Positions 12,805 through 25,007 are shown, numbered from the stretch's first letter. The stretch is 64,000 nt of DNA from Peromyscus leucopus (GCF_004664715.2 NC_051086.1:74533366-74597365); one strand, 5' to 3'. Notes: generated by a model not told the origin, from the letters alone. Program-made: numbers and translations.

Positions 12805-13145
12805 TAACTTTGGGCTGAAGAGATAATACAGTTGGCAATGTATTGGCTATGCAAGCATAAGAAGCTAAGTTGGATGCTCAGAACCCAGGTGAAAAGCTTG
12901 CTAAGATGCATTTGCTTGCATATTCAATAGTGGGGAAGTGGGAACAGGCAGAGCACCAGAGCTTGCTGGCTAGGTAATCCATCCTACTTGGAGTATTCCA
13001 GACCAGTGAGAGCTCCTATTGCAAAAAAAAAAATTAGGTGGACAGTGTCTGAGGAACAATGTTGATATTTGGTCTCCATATACACTGACACACATAAGTG
13101 TGTAAACCTCCTCCACATGTGCCTGTACACATATACACATGTGTA
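12805..13145 (+). mobile_element. B4/RSINE-like element
   Basis: Starts TTGGGCTGAAGAGATAATAC, passes through a CAGAACCCAGGTGAAAAGC block, an internal A11 run near 13022 and ends in CACACATA-rich sequence. The layout (B2-like head, longer body, A run, CA-like tail) fits composite rodent SINEs. Confidence 0.55.
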
Positions 13146-13529
13146 GATACACAAGAAATATATTAACAAGGTCCATCACATTATCCCCAAGAGGGTCTGG
13201 TGTAATAACATATGAGATAAATAAATTTTGGTCTAGAACGTTGAGTATTTCTTATAATATGTCAGAAAATCAGATTTTCTCTTCTCAAGACAAAAATCTT
13301 GGAGATGTTTTAATTGATATTATTATTTACATATGTTGGACATTACATTCCTGAGGAGGAATCCATCTGATGAAAGAAGTTTAATGATGTAAATCCCTGA
13401 AGTCCCTCCTGTTTAAACATCCATTTGTATAATGTCTAACACAAATGCCACAGAGTTTAATCCTGCTCAAGAAATTATACGACACCTCAAGTGTCTCAAA
13501 CTGAGGAATATTCATTGTCATACAGATAC

Positions 13530-14075
13530 TATAGCAAGCCTTCTTGTGAGACTATTCTTTTGATTGCCAGCCCCCAAATAATAACACAGAGACTTATTAA
13601 TTAGGAAAGCCTGATCTTAGCTTAGGCTTTTCCCCAACTAGCTACTATCACTCAAATTAACCTGCTTCTATCAATCTACCTTCTATCACATGGCTCGCTT
13701 ACCTCTCCTCTGTATTTATTGTATGTCCAACGTGTTTCACATCTTCTTGGCATCTCTTGCTTGCCTAGATTCTTTCTCCTCTTCCTTTCTCTCCCCAGAA
13801 ATTCTGCTTATCCTCTCTTGCCTACCTATTGGTCTTTTAGCTTTTTTTTTTTTTTTTTGGTTTTCAAGACAGGGTTTCTCTGTGTAGTTTTGGTACCTGT
13901 CCTGGATCTTGCTCTGTAGAACAGGCTGGCCTCGAACTCATAGAGATCCTCCTGGCTCTGCCTCCCAAGTGCTGGGTTTAAAGGCTTGCACCACCACCAG
14001 CTGGAAGTCTTTTAGCTTTTTATTACACCAATCACAGCGACACATCTTCACACAGTGCACAAATCTCCTACAACA
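13530..14075 (-). mobile_element. Solo ERVK-type LTR, antisense, with B1 inside
   Basis: A 6-bp duplication AGATAC at 13524-13529 and 14076-14081 brackets the block. The right end is CTACAACA, the same terminus as the LTR at 21195-21713; the left end reads TA where TG is expected. Internal words such as AATAACACAGAGACTTATTA and CTTAGGCTTTTCCCC match that LTR's general layout. A B1 element interrupts it at 13846-14006. No internal retroviral sequence accompanies it, so it is a solo LTR. Confidence 0.7.
13846..14006 (-). mobile_element. B1 SINE, antisense, with target duplication
   Basis: Reverse-complement B1 with T-run, AAGACAGGGTTTCTCTGTGT, CAGGCTGGCCTCGAACTC and AAGTGCTGGGTTTAAAGGC. It is flanked by the 14-base direct repeat GTCTTTTAGCTTTT (13832-13845 and 14007-14020), typical of L1-mediated insertion, so it entered the LTR after the LTR integrated. 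Confidence 0.85.
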
Positions 14076-14379
14076 AGATACTAAGTCAACAAGTCAGCAA
14101 TGGTGAGGAATTGTCACTCATGGTCTACTCAGTATTACACATCAGCATGCTGTAGCCTAGGGCATCTGTTGTTTGAAGCTATGATTGAGACTGGAGAGTT
14201 TTCTTTTAGAACTGAAATTTTAGAGCAATACATATACATACATATACATGTATATAAACACAATGAAAAACTTCACCAAATGAGCTCGTGGATGGTAGAA
14301 AGAGAAAGCATGGCTTAAAAAAAAAAAAAACCTGGTCCAATTATGTGCTATCCCACAGAAACTTCATATATAGGTTGAC

Positions 14380-14925
14380 AATGAATGAAAAGAGATAAAC
14401 TAGACAAACACTAACCAAAAGAAGCTGGAGTGGGTGCTGATGTAATTCAAAGTAGGTACAGGGAAAGAAAAATTACCAGGCAAAGAGAAGTGTCAGATAA
14501 TGATAAAAGTTGAATTCAGCAAGAATTAACCATCTTAATCTATTTATATACACAGGACAGTGCTTCAAAAGCCAAAATGACAACGGGAAAGGAGAAATAG
14601 GCACATCTGAACTTACGGTTGAGAACTTAACACTTCTGCCTCAATAACTGATGGGAGCACTAGACACGAAATCAGAATAGTAATAGATGAACTTGACAAT
14701 AACATTGACCAATTGGATCCATTTATCATTGATAAAACAAAGAATCATCCAATATTGTCAGAATATGTGCTCCTTTTTTATGTACATGAAGCATTTACCA
14801 TGATTGACCACAACTGTAAAAACAACAACAAAAAAAATATTCTCTTGTGTAATGGAGTCAGACAGGAATAAACAGCAGCAAGATAACAGAAAAATCTCCA
14901 AACACTAGGAAATGAATGTGTATGT
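14380..14925 (+). mobile_element. Old L1 ORF2 fragment, sense
   Basis: A-rich sequence with an L1-like endonuclease-region order, for example ACTTGACAATAACATTGACC, ACATGAAGCATTTACCATGA and TTGACCACAACTGTAAAAAC. Frames are broken by many stops and indels. Confidence 0.5.
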
Positions 14926-15753
14926 TTCTGAATTGCCCATACGTCTCAGGAACACTCAAGGCACGTTAATCCAGAAGTGCTGAAATGGGTTTAGGCTTTG
15001 CTTTTCCTATAGGATTCCAGTGGCTGCTATACTGAAGCAACTGGTCCATGATAAGGGGAGGGCAGAGCACTGAGGACCCACATTTTGAAAACAACTTAGA
15101 GCATTACAAATGCAGGGTCTCTACTTGCTTATATTTACATTGTGCAGACAGTCTGACTTTTACAGCTCAAGAATTTTCCCTCTGGAATGATCTTTTGATC
15201 ATGCATGCTATACTTATATGTGAAAGTTTGTGTTTCATATAAAGCTTAATTACATTTATATCCCATGACAATAATGAGTAGGCATGCTGTGTGTATGCTT
15301 TTTGGCAAGGCAACCCAGCTGTATAATTTATTTGTAGCCTGCTCAGGCTCTGAAGAGTCTTTGGATTTTATTTAAAGAGTATAAATGAATGACAGTACCT
15401 AGAATGCATAATATTGGTCATTACTTACTATGTTTGAGTTCAAAAGACCAATAAACTTAGAATTTTTTCTCTTCTATAAACTGCAGACACAATTATGCTA
15501 GCTTTCTTGTTGGTTCATTTTTCATGGTTGATCTAAGTTTGCAATATGCATATTTTACTAACCCAAGTACATTGTCAAATTATGCCATATTGTGCCTCTC
15601 CTCTGTACACCCTAAATGGAAAGGAAGGCATGGCTAAGTGGTGTTTTTCCTTGAAGATAATATTTTTCTTTCCCCTTACCCCAATATGCATTCAGCTCCT
15701 TTGCTTAAAAGTCTAGAGTTGGCATAACAGTTAATTTATAACTGGCCTCACAT
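14926..15753. other. No recognisable feature
   Basis: Unassigned, moderately AT-rich DNA between an L1 fragment and a solo LTR. Confidence 0.45.
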
Positions 15754-15759
15754 TAGTTT

Positions 15760-16220
15760 TGTGGTGATACTTTATTTGTGCTGAAATGTGATATTTTATT
15801 TGTATGTTAATAAATAAAGTTTGCCTGGAGATCAGTGGTCATAGCCATAAGCAGAAGTCAGGCGGTGGTAGCACATGCTCTTAATCCGATCACATGGCAG
15901 GCAGTGTCTTGGTGTGTTCAAGGACATAGCCAAGAATGGTGACACACGCCTTTAATCCCAGTACCAACCATAGAGACCTGGAGGTCTGTATAGACAGGCA
16001 ATGATGAGGAAGTGATGTGACTGGGTTTAAAGCCAATGAGAAAGCAGAACAGCAAGGCAATAAAAGCTCAGGTTAGACAGGAAGAGGCTCTCTTGGGAAG
16101 CTACAGCGACGTGGTAAGCTAAGGATTGTTGGCGGCTATTGTTCTGATTTCTACGGCTTTCACCCCTGTATTTGGCTCTGTGTTTCTTATTTAATAAGAC
16201 TGTTTAGGAATTTGTCTACA
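15760..16220 (+). mobile_element. Solo ERVK-type LTR with perfect 6-bp TSD
   Basis: The 461-base block starts TGTGGTGATA and ends TTGTCTACA, with TAGTTT duplicated on either side (15754-15759 and 16221-16226). A possible polyadenylation word AATAAAG occurs near 15813 and another A/T-rich AATAAGACTG near the end. A second copy of the same LTR family lies at 36450-36895. An internal SINE-like phrase (CGCCTTTAATCCCAGTACC) is part of both copies. Confidence 0.8.
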
Positions 16221-16226
16221 TAGTTT

Positions 16227-16654
16227 CTTTATTGATTTCTGCTCTTTAAGCATTTTAAAATGTGCTTATTAACCTTAAAGGGAATTGTTTACTTTTCCAA
16301 ATCACACTTCACATTTGCACTTAAAGTGAGTAGGCAGATGCAGGAGGTGGGTTTCCTGGTTATTGACCATGTTTTAGTCTTGACCTGGGTGAAGGTTACT
16401 TAGGTATGATCACATTGCAATAATTCATTTGTAATATGTTTAATTTACATATGTATGATACATTGTAACTTTCAAAAATGTTGAACAGAACATTTTTTTG
16501 AATGCAATGGCACTATTTAAACTTTATATAATACCAATTATGATATAAACTAGTAAGTGTCTACTGTAGCTTTGGGAAACATTTCTTACAGCTCTCTCTG
16601 TTTCTCTCTGTCTGTCTGTCTGCCTGCCCCCCCAACCCCTCCTCCACCCCCCTC

Positions 16655-16693
<39 letters not shown>

Positions 16694-16809
16694 TGTGCGC
16701 GCGCGCGCGTGTGCACCTCACGTGCTAGGCAAGTGCTTTACTACTGAACTATATACCCAATCCTTTTCTGTACTTTTAATTTTAAGAAAGGGTCTCACAA
16801 ATTTGCTGT
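16227..16809. other. Unassigned sequence with CT/GT/GC microsatellite
   Basis: A CT-rich and C-rich stretch at about 16591-16657 leads into (GT)n and (CG)4 at 16658-16711, followed by a SINE-like tail CTAGGCAAGTGCTTTACTAC. The alternating GT/GC tract is a sequence type able to adopt Z-DNA. Confidence 0.55.
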
Positions 16810-17175
16810 GCTGCTTAATTTGTGTCAACTTGACATGAGTTAGAGTTACATAAAATGAGGGAACCTCAGTGGAAGAATTACCTCCACCAGATTGGCTTGG
16901 ATGCATTTTCTTTTATTGCTAATGGATGTAAGAGGGCCTGGACTATTGAGGATCATGCCATCACTAAGCAAGAGGGTCTGGCCTGTACAAGAAAAAGCAG
17001 CTGATCAAAACAATAAACCACTTTTCACCTTCATAGTTCTTACCTCTACTCCTGCTTAAGTTCCTGCCCTAATTTCCCTCAGTGATGGACTATGATTGAG
17101 GTGTGCATTTCAAATAGACCCTTTTCTCTCTAAGTTGATTTTTTTCCGTATTTTATCACAGCAATGGGAGGTAAT
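16810..17175 (+). repeat. Dispersed rodent repeat, URR1-like
   Basis: Another member of the TGTCAACTTGACA family, with AGGGAACCTCAGTGGAAGAA, CACCAGATTGGCTTGGATGC and TTTTATCACAGCAATGGGAG near its end. Confidence 0.6.
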
Positions 17176-17440
17176 TAGAGCAATTGCACAGGCTGGCCTT
17201 GGACTCACTCCATAACTCAGGAAAGACTTGAACTTGTAATCCTCTTGTCTCATCCTCCCAAATAGCTACAGTTATAGGTGATAGTATAGGCCTGTATCAT
17301 CGTGTTTCTCCATATCTTTTTCTTCTTGTTCTCTCCACGCTAGCCTCCATTTTCTCAACTGAGGATTGAACTCAGGGCCCTCACACATGTTAGGTAGTTG
17401 CTTTACCACTGAACTATAACCTCAATTCCATTTCTTACTC
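17176..17440 (-). mobile_element. Old SINE fragments, antisense
   Basis: A diverged B1-like block (CAGGCTGGCCTTGGACTCAC, CATCCTCCCAAATAGCTACA) is followed at about 17345-17440 by a B4/ID-like antisense block (GGATTGAACTCAGGGCCCTC, GCTTTACCACTGAACTATAA). Confidence 0.6.
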
Positions 17441-18557
17441 TAAATAAGGCCAAACCTTTTTTATTGAAGTTAATAATGGATATTTCCAAATGTATTTCAG
17501 ACTAAAGTCAGAGCCTGTCTGGATTTCAGCCTATGGTAGCTTGTTCTTCTCACAGCTAGGTTGCCTGACTTTCTTTTCTGATAATAGTGTTTCAAAGCCT
17601 CTTGAATTTCTTTCTAAGGAGCCTGAATCTAATATATTGGGATTTAGAGTCTTGCTAGTCTTGCTCAGATCACATGCCCCAGTTCTGAAAACTTTATACT
17701 TATTTTTTGACCTCAATTTCTTTCTGACCATGATTTGCCATTGATTCTATTCTTTGTGGTCTTGGAGTCCAGCCTGTCTCTGACCCATCTTTTCCTGCTT
17801 TCCCAGTGATGGGCATCATTTACCTAAGTCCTGGCCTTGTGTGTGGGTCCTTGCTTCCGCCTCAGAAGTACTTTTGACCTAAACTTTCTCCAGAGTTATC
17901 TCTTTCTATTTTGCTTCTACCTTCTCTAACATCTCTCCTTCAGGCATTCTTCACTAGATTTCATGCTGTCTCACACTAATGCTTTTTATCTGTGCTTAAT
18001 TTGTGTTTCCTGATGGATCTGTTCTTGATATGTACGTTTACAGAACTGGGTATTTTTTTCTAGGTCACACATTGGCACAGAATGTATAAACAATGAATAC
18101 AGAGTGGGGGGTCTCAGGGTTTATGCATGTAAACTTTTTCTTTTATGGGGGAGGAGATGGGAACTCTGTTAAGTATTACACCAGATACTATTTCAAATAT
18201 TGCTTTAATGGGATAGTATTTGAATAATCTTTTCAGATTTTTTTTTCCTTTTAGTAATTTGATTTCTTGCTATAGAAGGCATCTAGATGTGTAGTGCTGG
18301 ATTTAGCTTCACAGAACTTCATTCTTTCCTGCAGCCAGAACATCTTGAGCCTCAAGGCATTACAGAATTTCTCAAGATAGCAGGCAAAGGTTTGTATAGA
18401 CACACAAGGAAGTCTCATTTGGAGACTTCAACTCTGAACAGTTTGCCTTGGGCTATAGATTTTAGCACCTGAGGCCAATAGATACCCACATGTCCAGATG
18501 GGAACAATGAGAGCTGAGAGGATACTAGCACTCACTAAGTAGGGAATACAATATCTC
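17441..18557. other. No recognisable feature
   Basis: About 1.1 kb of unassigned sequence. The frames open on both strands at 17490-17744 overlap each other and have no recognisable product. Confidence 0.45.
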
Positions 18558-18760
18558 TGAATGGGGCTAGAGAGTTGGCTCATCAGTTAAGAGCACTGGA
18601 TGTTTTTCTAGAGAACCTGGGCTAGATTCTCAGCACCCACATGGAGGCTCACAATCATCTGTAACTCCAGTTCTAGGGGGGACCATTACTTTCTTCTATC
18701 CTCTGCAGGTACCAGGCATGCACATGATGCACACACATATGTGCAAACAAAACACCCATG
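18558..18760 (+). mobile_element. B2 SINE
   Basis: Well preserved: GGGGCTAGAGAGTTGGCTCA, AGTTAAGAGCACTGGATG, CTCAGCACCCACATGGAGGC and TGTAACTCCAGTTCTAGGG, ending in a CA-rich tail. Confidence 0.85.
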
Positions 18761-18761
18761 T

Positions 18762-19050
18762 CTTAGTTAGGATTTTATTGCTGTAAAGAGACATCATGAC
18801 CATAGCAACTCTTATAAAGAAAAGCATTTAATTGAGACTTGGCTTACAGTTCAGAGGTTTAGTCCATTATCATCATGGCAGTAAGCATGGCAGTATGCAG
18901 ATAGTCATGGTGCTAGAGAGGTAGCTGAAGTGACTGCCACACTGGGCATAGCTTCAGCATCTGAGACTTCAAAGCCCACCCCCAGTGACACACTTCCTCC
19001 AACAAAATCATACCTACCCCAACAAGGCCATTTTTATTTAAACCTACAAC
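18762..19050 (+). repeat. Abundant rodent interspersed repeat, family unassigned
   Basis: Begins TCTTAGTTAGGATTTTATTG and includes AGAGACATCATGACCATAGC, CTTACAGTTCAGAGGTTTAG and CACACTTCCTCCAACAAA. This is a familiar high-copy rodent repeat but I cannot name its family safely. Confidence 0.6.
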
Positions 19051-19068
19051 TCATATGCATTAGTGATA

Positions 19069-19101
<33 letters not shown>
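19069..19101 (+). repeat. (TAA)n microsatellite
   Basis: About eleven uninterrupted TAA units immediately 3' of the preceding interspersed repeat. Confidence 0.9.
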
Positions 19102-19103
<2 letters not shown>

Positions 19104-19634
19104 CTTCAAAAATTAAAAAGAAAAACCTCAGAGGAAGACAACAAGGACTCAAAGGACTCTATACAGAGAAGACTCCCTTCTCGATGCTAGTTTATAACTA
19201 AGCCTCTCATTGCCACATTGAAGACATAGGCCAGCTTTGAGAAAAACAATTCAGACAGGAAATTCAAACTTTGAAAACAATGACATTTAGTCAATAGTTT
19301 TATGATGAGCTTAGTGCTTTCTTTTCTTTTTATCCAAAAGGACAATTTAACAGCAGATCATGATCAATTCCAATAAAATACGTTTGAAATATTTTGTATG
19401 TCAGCTTTGAAAGATATTTTCACAGGCTTAGGTTTATGTGAGATGGGGGAGGTAGCTCACACCTAGCATCCTGGAAGACAATCAAGGAAGTGGAAACTCA
19501 GACAGAGCAGCAGACTTTGAGATCTGAAGAACTCATCCAGACAGGGAGAGTGGGTCTCTTGGAACAGGACTAGCCTGGATGAACTGCTAACCACCTACAT
19601 ATTACCTATGATTATAGTTTAATTAAGTAATTAA
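19102..19634. other. No recognisable feature
   Basis: Unassigned sequence; a faint SINE-like stretch near 19440-19560 (GGTAGCTCACACCTAGCATC) is too diverged to call. Confidence 0.4.
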
Positions 19635-19830
19635 TTACATGTGTGTATGTGTGTTTGCCTTCAGGAGTTCATGTGCACCATGTTCATATAGATATCTGTA
19701 TAGGCCTAGAAGAGGTTGTTGGATTCCCAGGAACTGGGGTTGCAGGCACACAAAACCACTTGACGTGGGTGCTGGAAACTAAGCCTGGGTTCTTTGCAAG
19801 AGCACTAAGTACTGAGCCATTTAGGAATGG
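19635..19830 (-). mobile_element. B2/B3 SINE, antisense
   Basis: Contains GGAACTGGGGTTGCAGGCAC, GTGGGTGCTGGAAACTAAGC and GCAAGAGCACTAAGTACTGA, which are the B2/B3 words read from the complementary strand. Confidence 0.75.
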
Positions 19831-20172
19831 AACTTACAGATTTATGAACAATTGCATACCCAAGATTAAGTGTACCCTAAAATTATTGGAGATTATTTCC
19901 TGCCAACTAAAAGGGATAGTTAAGATAAAAACACAGTTGATATAGAGGAAGAAAGAAAAATGATTTGATAGGTCCCATCCCTGCGATGATATCTGGCCAT
20001 GACAAATCTCTCTACAGAGAACTTCTCTTCTGCCAGGTCCTGAGTTTTTCACATTAAGATTGAGCTATATGGTTCAACTTATAGACATGTTTCTTACTAC
20101 AACATAGTGTGTCTATCTTAACTTCTGATAATGCATCACTTTTTCTATTTTAACTAAGATGTATACCAGTGG

Positions 20173-20224
<52 letters not shown>

Positions 20225-20921
20225 ATATATTTGAAAAGCTCAAGGTAGGACCCTTCTAATATAAACTTTTGTCCAGTTTTGTTAATGGCATTTGGACTGT
20301 TAGGATGTAATAATGACTGTAGATGTACACAGACATGATCTGCAGAGTGGTCCAGCTGATATTTTACCCCTTGCTTCTAGCTGCAGGGATTCTGAAACAG
20401 AGTTGCTTTCATAACTCAGACTATGCCAACAATCTCTACCTTCCCAGGAGACTGGCATAATTTGATGAAGATTTATTAAAACAAAGGCTTAAAATAATTA
20501 CAGAACTGTACCATATGCCATCTCATATTGGAGAAATTTATATCTTCTGGTCTTGTGTAGAGAAAAGAGCTTAGACTGTGGAGCCAGAAAGATCTGGAAA
20601 TTTCCCAACTTCTGTCTCTTTGTTACAGTGTGACCTCGGGAAAATTACTTCATGATTATGAGTGGCAGAATCATAATCTAGATATAAAATTACCTTCCTT
20701 GGATGACATTATGGATTATGTGTGTCATAGTTTGGGTGCCTGCCTCCCCTCTTTTTTTCCTTAGGGCACGCAGTGTTTTGTTAGGCCTTTTCTTGGTTTC
20801 ATGGACTGTTGTTGACTACACACATCTCTTCAGGTGGTCCATCTTCTCCCTTTTGTTGTTGTTGCTAGTGTGTATATGGTGTTAATATCTGCAAAGTCTT
20901 ACTCTAGCATGGTAATATTTT
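19831..20921. other. Unassigned sequence with (AC)n
   Basis: Carries an uninterrupted (AC)n of about 46 bases at 20176-20221; no gene or other repeat recognised. Confidence 0.5.
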
Positions 20922-21098
20922 CATTCTTTTTTTTTTTTTTTTTGAGACAGGGTTTCTCTGTGTAGCTTTGTACCTTTCCAGGATCTCGCTCTGTAGACCA
21001 GGCTGGCCTCAAACTCACAAAGATCCAAAGATCCGCCTGCCTCTGCCTCCTGAGTGCTGGGATTAAAGGCGTGAGTCACCACTGCCCAATCAATATTT
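20922..21098 (-). mobile_element. B1 SINE, antisense
   Basis: T-run then GAGACAGGGTTTCTCTGTGT, CTCGCTCTGTAGACCAGGCT, CTGCCTCTGCCTCCTGAGTG and GGATTAAAGGCGTGAGTCAC. The GTAGCTTTGTACCTTTCCAG variant resembles B1 copies typical of cricetid rodents. Confidence 0.9.
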
Positions 21099-21194
21099 TC
21101 GTTCTTTAAGTTGACATTTGGCAGACAAAAATAATGGCAGCCCTCTTCCTCAATTGTCCACATAAACTCCAGAGCTTATAAATGTGTCACTACA

Positions 21195-21713
21195 TGTAGT
21201 TGTTTGTTTTTACTCTACTCTTTGGGCTTCCAGTGGGCCCGCCACCCAGCTCCCAAATAAGTCACACAGAGTCTTATTCTTTCGTATGAACGCCTGGCCT
21301 TAGCTTGGCTTGTTTCTAGCCAGCTTTTCTTAAATTATTCCATCTACCTTTTGCCTCTGGGATTTTATTTTTCTCTATTCTATATACTGTTCTTTACTTC
21401 TTACTCCCTGGCTGGCTGTGTAGTTGGGTGGCTGGCCCCTCACATCCTCCTCTCCTTCTTCTTTTCTCTTGCTGCTTCTATTTATTCTCCCTTCCCACCA
21501 GCCCCACCTATCATTTCTCCTGCCTTGTTATTGACCATTGAGCTCTTTATTAGACCAATCAGGTGTTATAGACAGGCAAAGTAACACAGCTTCACAGAGT
21601 TAAACAAATGAAACATAAAAGAATGTAGTATAATGTTGCATTATTAAAATCACTAAACAGATGTTCCATGGCTTAAACAAATGTGACACATCTTAAAATA
21701 ATATTCTACAACA
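21195..21713 (-). mobile_element. Solo ERVK/mys-type LTR, antisense
   Basis: The 519-base block starts TGTAGTTGTT and ends ATTCTACAACA, flanked by near-identical hexamers ACTACA (21189-21194) and ACTATA (21714-21719). On its own strand it has a CCAAT-like CTGATTGGTCTAATAAAGAG block near 21550, which includes AATAAA. The lack of any internal retroviral sequence makes it a solo LTR. Confidence 0.75.
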
Positions 21714-22584
21714 ACTATACACAGGAGACAGCATCAAGGTCATTAAATGTCTACCCCAAAAAGGAGAGAATCCTGGATTAGGCAGATAGGCTCAGTCAAC
21801 ATAATGGTCAGGATCTTTAAATATAGAAAAGACTGAAGTCAAAATCAGAGACCAAGTTGAAGATGCTACACTGTTGCTTTTGAAGAAGATGAACAGAGTC
21901 ATGAACCCCAGAATGCAAGTGGCTTCCAGGAGCCACAGAAGGCAAAGGGTCTCCCCTAGAACCTCCAGGAGAGATGGAAACAATTGACTGTAGGTACTGC
22001 TTTAAGCCACCAGGTTTCAATTAGTGGTAAACTATTACAGGAACAATAGAAAGGTAATGCACTTCCTTTCCCTACTTTCTGTTCTTTCACTATAACACAT
22101 TTCTTATGTTTTGTAAACTCTGGGAAACATCCACATACTTCCTTCATCTCCTCTGTGAGTCTGAAGACTAAGCTGCTTCTTTTAGCCAATGCCCACCCCC
22201 TCAAAAAATTAAAGTTCTTAAGAGAAGAGTACATTGTCAGTGAACATTTATTTCCTGAATCTTCCATTGTTTTTCTGTGGTGGGTGCACAGTGAAGACCA
22301 ATGCATGAAGAATATGTATTGAAAGTGAATAATTAAGGAAGGTTGAATAAAGGAAGTATTCACAAAGAAAGGGGCAACCTGAGGGAAATCTGATAATGCA
22401 GAACCTTGCAAAGTCCTACATGGGGGGGGGGATGAGGTTTCCTCTGAAAGAGGGAGTGGAGGAGTGTGTGGCTACTGAAATCTAGAAGGAGAGAATGAAA
22501 GAGAAATTAGAGAGAGTGGGGCAAACCAGGAAGGAGTGAATCAGTCGTCAGGGACTTTCCTGATAGAACTGAGTTAACGAAGCC

Positions 22585-22688
22585 ATGAAACTAAGTTGTG
22601 GCCACCCAGCAGAAAGGGATGGAGGAAAGTAGATCAACTTCTCTCTTCTGTCTTTTCAAGCCTCTGTTGGGGCTTCCATGGATGCAAC
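22585..22688 (+). repeat. First copy of a local ~104-bp duplication
   Basis: ATGAAACTAAGTTGTGGCC, CAGCAGAAAGGGATGGAG and TTTTCAAGCCTCTGTTGGGG align in order, at roughly 80 percent by eye, with 23127-23229 about 540 bases away. It could be a local duplication or two copies of an unrecognised interspersed repeat. Confidence 0.6.
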
Positions 22689-23126
22689 TGCCAGAAAATA
22701 GAAAGCAGAGAATCCTTTACAGTCACATCAGTCAGTCCCCAGAAAGATTATTGTTGGGAAGCAAGTACTAGAGGGGCAAGCAGAAGGAACCCAGACACAG
22801 TAGGTACTCCGTCAAGCTGTGCTTCAACAAATTAGTAAATCTGGGTAGGAGTGCCTGGCAATAAAAGTTACTTAAAAGAAAATAGATGGTTTAAGACGGA
22901 ATAATAATTTTGCCAGAAAGCTCAGTGTCCTGTTCTGTATGAGATGCCCAAATGAACAAATGAACGAGTCTATATTGATGGATGTGGGCATGTTATTTGC
23001 TGGCATGACTGAGCAGAGGGTAGACACTGGGTGGGTAATTGATGCAACTTGGTAATTTTGATGATATCATCATTCTATAGGTGAATGGCTAGGTTCAACA
23101 ATCATTAATTGTTGGTTTGAGCTATG

Positions 23127-23229
23127 ATGAAACTAGGTTGTGGCCACACAGCAGAGAAGGATGGAGTAAAATTAATCAGCTTCACTTTTCTTTCTCTTCA
23201 AGCCCTTGTTGGGGCATATGTAGATATGC
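23127..23229 (+). repeat. Second copy of a local ~104-bp duplication
   Basis: ATGAAACTAGGTTGTGGCC, CAGCAGAGAAGGATGGAG and TCTTCAAGCCCTTGTTGGGG are the counterparts of the copy at 22585-22688. Confidence 0.6.
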
Positions 23230-24017
23230 ACAGAGTATATCAAACAAATAACTCAGGTGCATCCCTTGGGGTGTGTGTGTGTGTATGTGTGTGTGTGTAT
23301 GTGGGTATGTGTGTGTGCACATGCATGTATGTTCATGTATATGTGATACTCTGTATACAGTGTATGCATGTATGCACATTATATGCACACAGCACACATA
23401 TATTCTGTACAATGTGCGTGCGTGTGTGTGTGTGTGTGTGTCTATGCATATGTAAGCTAGTCATCAAGGTCAATCACAGGCCTTCCTCAGCCATTCTCCA
23501 CCTTTTCTTTTGAGACAGGGTGTCTCAATGCATCACTTTTCAGGATAACTTTCTTAAAGATTGGCCAATTCTTTATGCATTTTTTTAAAGATCAGTGAGA
23601 GTTTATGCTAAAGTTAATCTTCATTACCAACCTGACTGGGCTTAATTCACAGAGGAGATTGGTGTGACACACACTTCTGGTGACACACACTTCTGGGTGT
23701 GTTTGTGGGGACATTTCTAGATGAATTAACTGAGAGGAAAATTTTCACCCTGAATGTGGGTAGCACTATCCATGAACTGGGGCAGAAACAGAATAAAAAG
23801 GAGAAATTGAGCAGCATGTTGCCATTTTTTTCTTTCTTCTTGATCCATTGTGATATGAACTTCTATGATCCTCCACGTCCTCTCTGCTATGATGGTCTGA
23901 GCCCTGGGAACAAGAGTGAAAAGAAATGTTAATACCTTTGTTCATAGTGATGAGAAACAGTAACAGGAACATCATAATTCCCAGAGAGTCAATGGACCTT
24001 TTACCCTGGGGGGTAAA

Positions 24018-24034
24018 GATAGATGGATAGATAG

Positions 24035-24093
<59 letters not shown>
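24018..24093 (+). repeat. (GATA)n microsatellite
   Basis: About 15 perfect GATA units preceded by a few imperfect GATG/GATA units. Confidence 0.95.
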
Positions 24094-24094
<1 letters not shown>

Positions 24095-24754
24095 TAGGGA
24101 CAGAGAGACAGACACAATACACACAGAGAGAGACTGAGACACAGCCTCAGTCTCTGGGGGTGGGACTTGTATAGCTCCACATTTAATTCTATTTGAATTT
24201 CTAAGTTGCCATTCAGAAACTGTGACTTTGAACCTGCATGATCCTAAACAGATAAATGTGAAAAATTCACATGCAAGTGGTCCTTGCATTCCTAAAGCAG
24301 TCCAGTGAAATTGGAAAACGTAGACTTCCATCTGGCTCTCCTCTGCATTGGGCCTGTGGTTCCGCTCAGGTGTAGGATGCACCTAAGTGGGAATGTCAGC
24401 ACTAATTGCTTGTTTCCTGCCGATCTTCTTCATTCCTCAGGGTCTTTGAAGAAAATAAAATACACATTCCCCTCAGGAATAAAATCCATCTGGTTTGGGA
24501 AAAATGACATTATCTCTCAGCAGACTTAAGATTTTAAACCACAACTGTTGAGAAATTCATGCACAATATCTGTAGCCAGCTCCCAGAGGAAGCAGATACT
24601 TTATGCAAGTAAACTTTTTTGCCGTCTTTTCTCATTGTGTCCTGCACAGAGAACACCCACACTTTGATGATTCAGTTCTAGGAAGAAAATCTATCACTTG
24701 TTTCTGCACTAGTTGTAGAGAATGTCAAATCTCTAAGGAATAAAGGAATGCTTG
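24094..24754. other. No recognisable feature
   Basis: Unassigned stretch with only chance ORFs. Confidence 0.45.
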
Positions 24755-25007
24755 GGCTGGGGAGATGCCTCAGTTTGCAAGGTGCTTGATACTCAAGCAT
24801 TAGGACTTGAGTTTGATACCCAAGAACTCACACAAAAAAGCAAGGGATAGCAGTGTACACCTGCAATTCCAGTACCGGGAAGGCAGAGAAGGGAGGTATA
24901 CTGGAGCCCACTGGACCAGCCCGTCTAGCCAAGGAAGGTAGAGGATGCCAGAGGAGGACACCCCAAATTGTGGATTCCACATGCATGTACGCTTGCATAC
25001 ACACATG

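Larger units (their letters stand above)
21714..24017. other. Unassigned sequence with a local duplication and GT-rich tract
   Basis: Includes a G-run near 22423, two related blocks of about 104 bases at 22585-22688 and 23127-23229, and an imperfect GT/GTAT tract at about 23268-23450. No gene was recognised. Confidence 0.5.

Noticed and set aside
21956..22411. 151-codon minus-strand ORF
   Set aside because: Composition and content look random, and no similarity is recognisable. I cannot support it as a gene.
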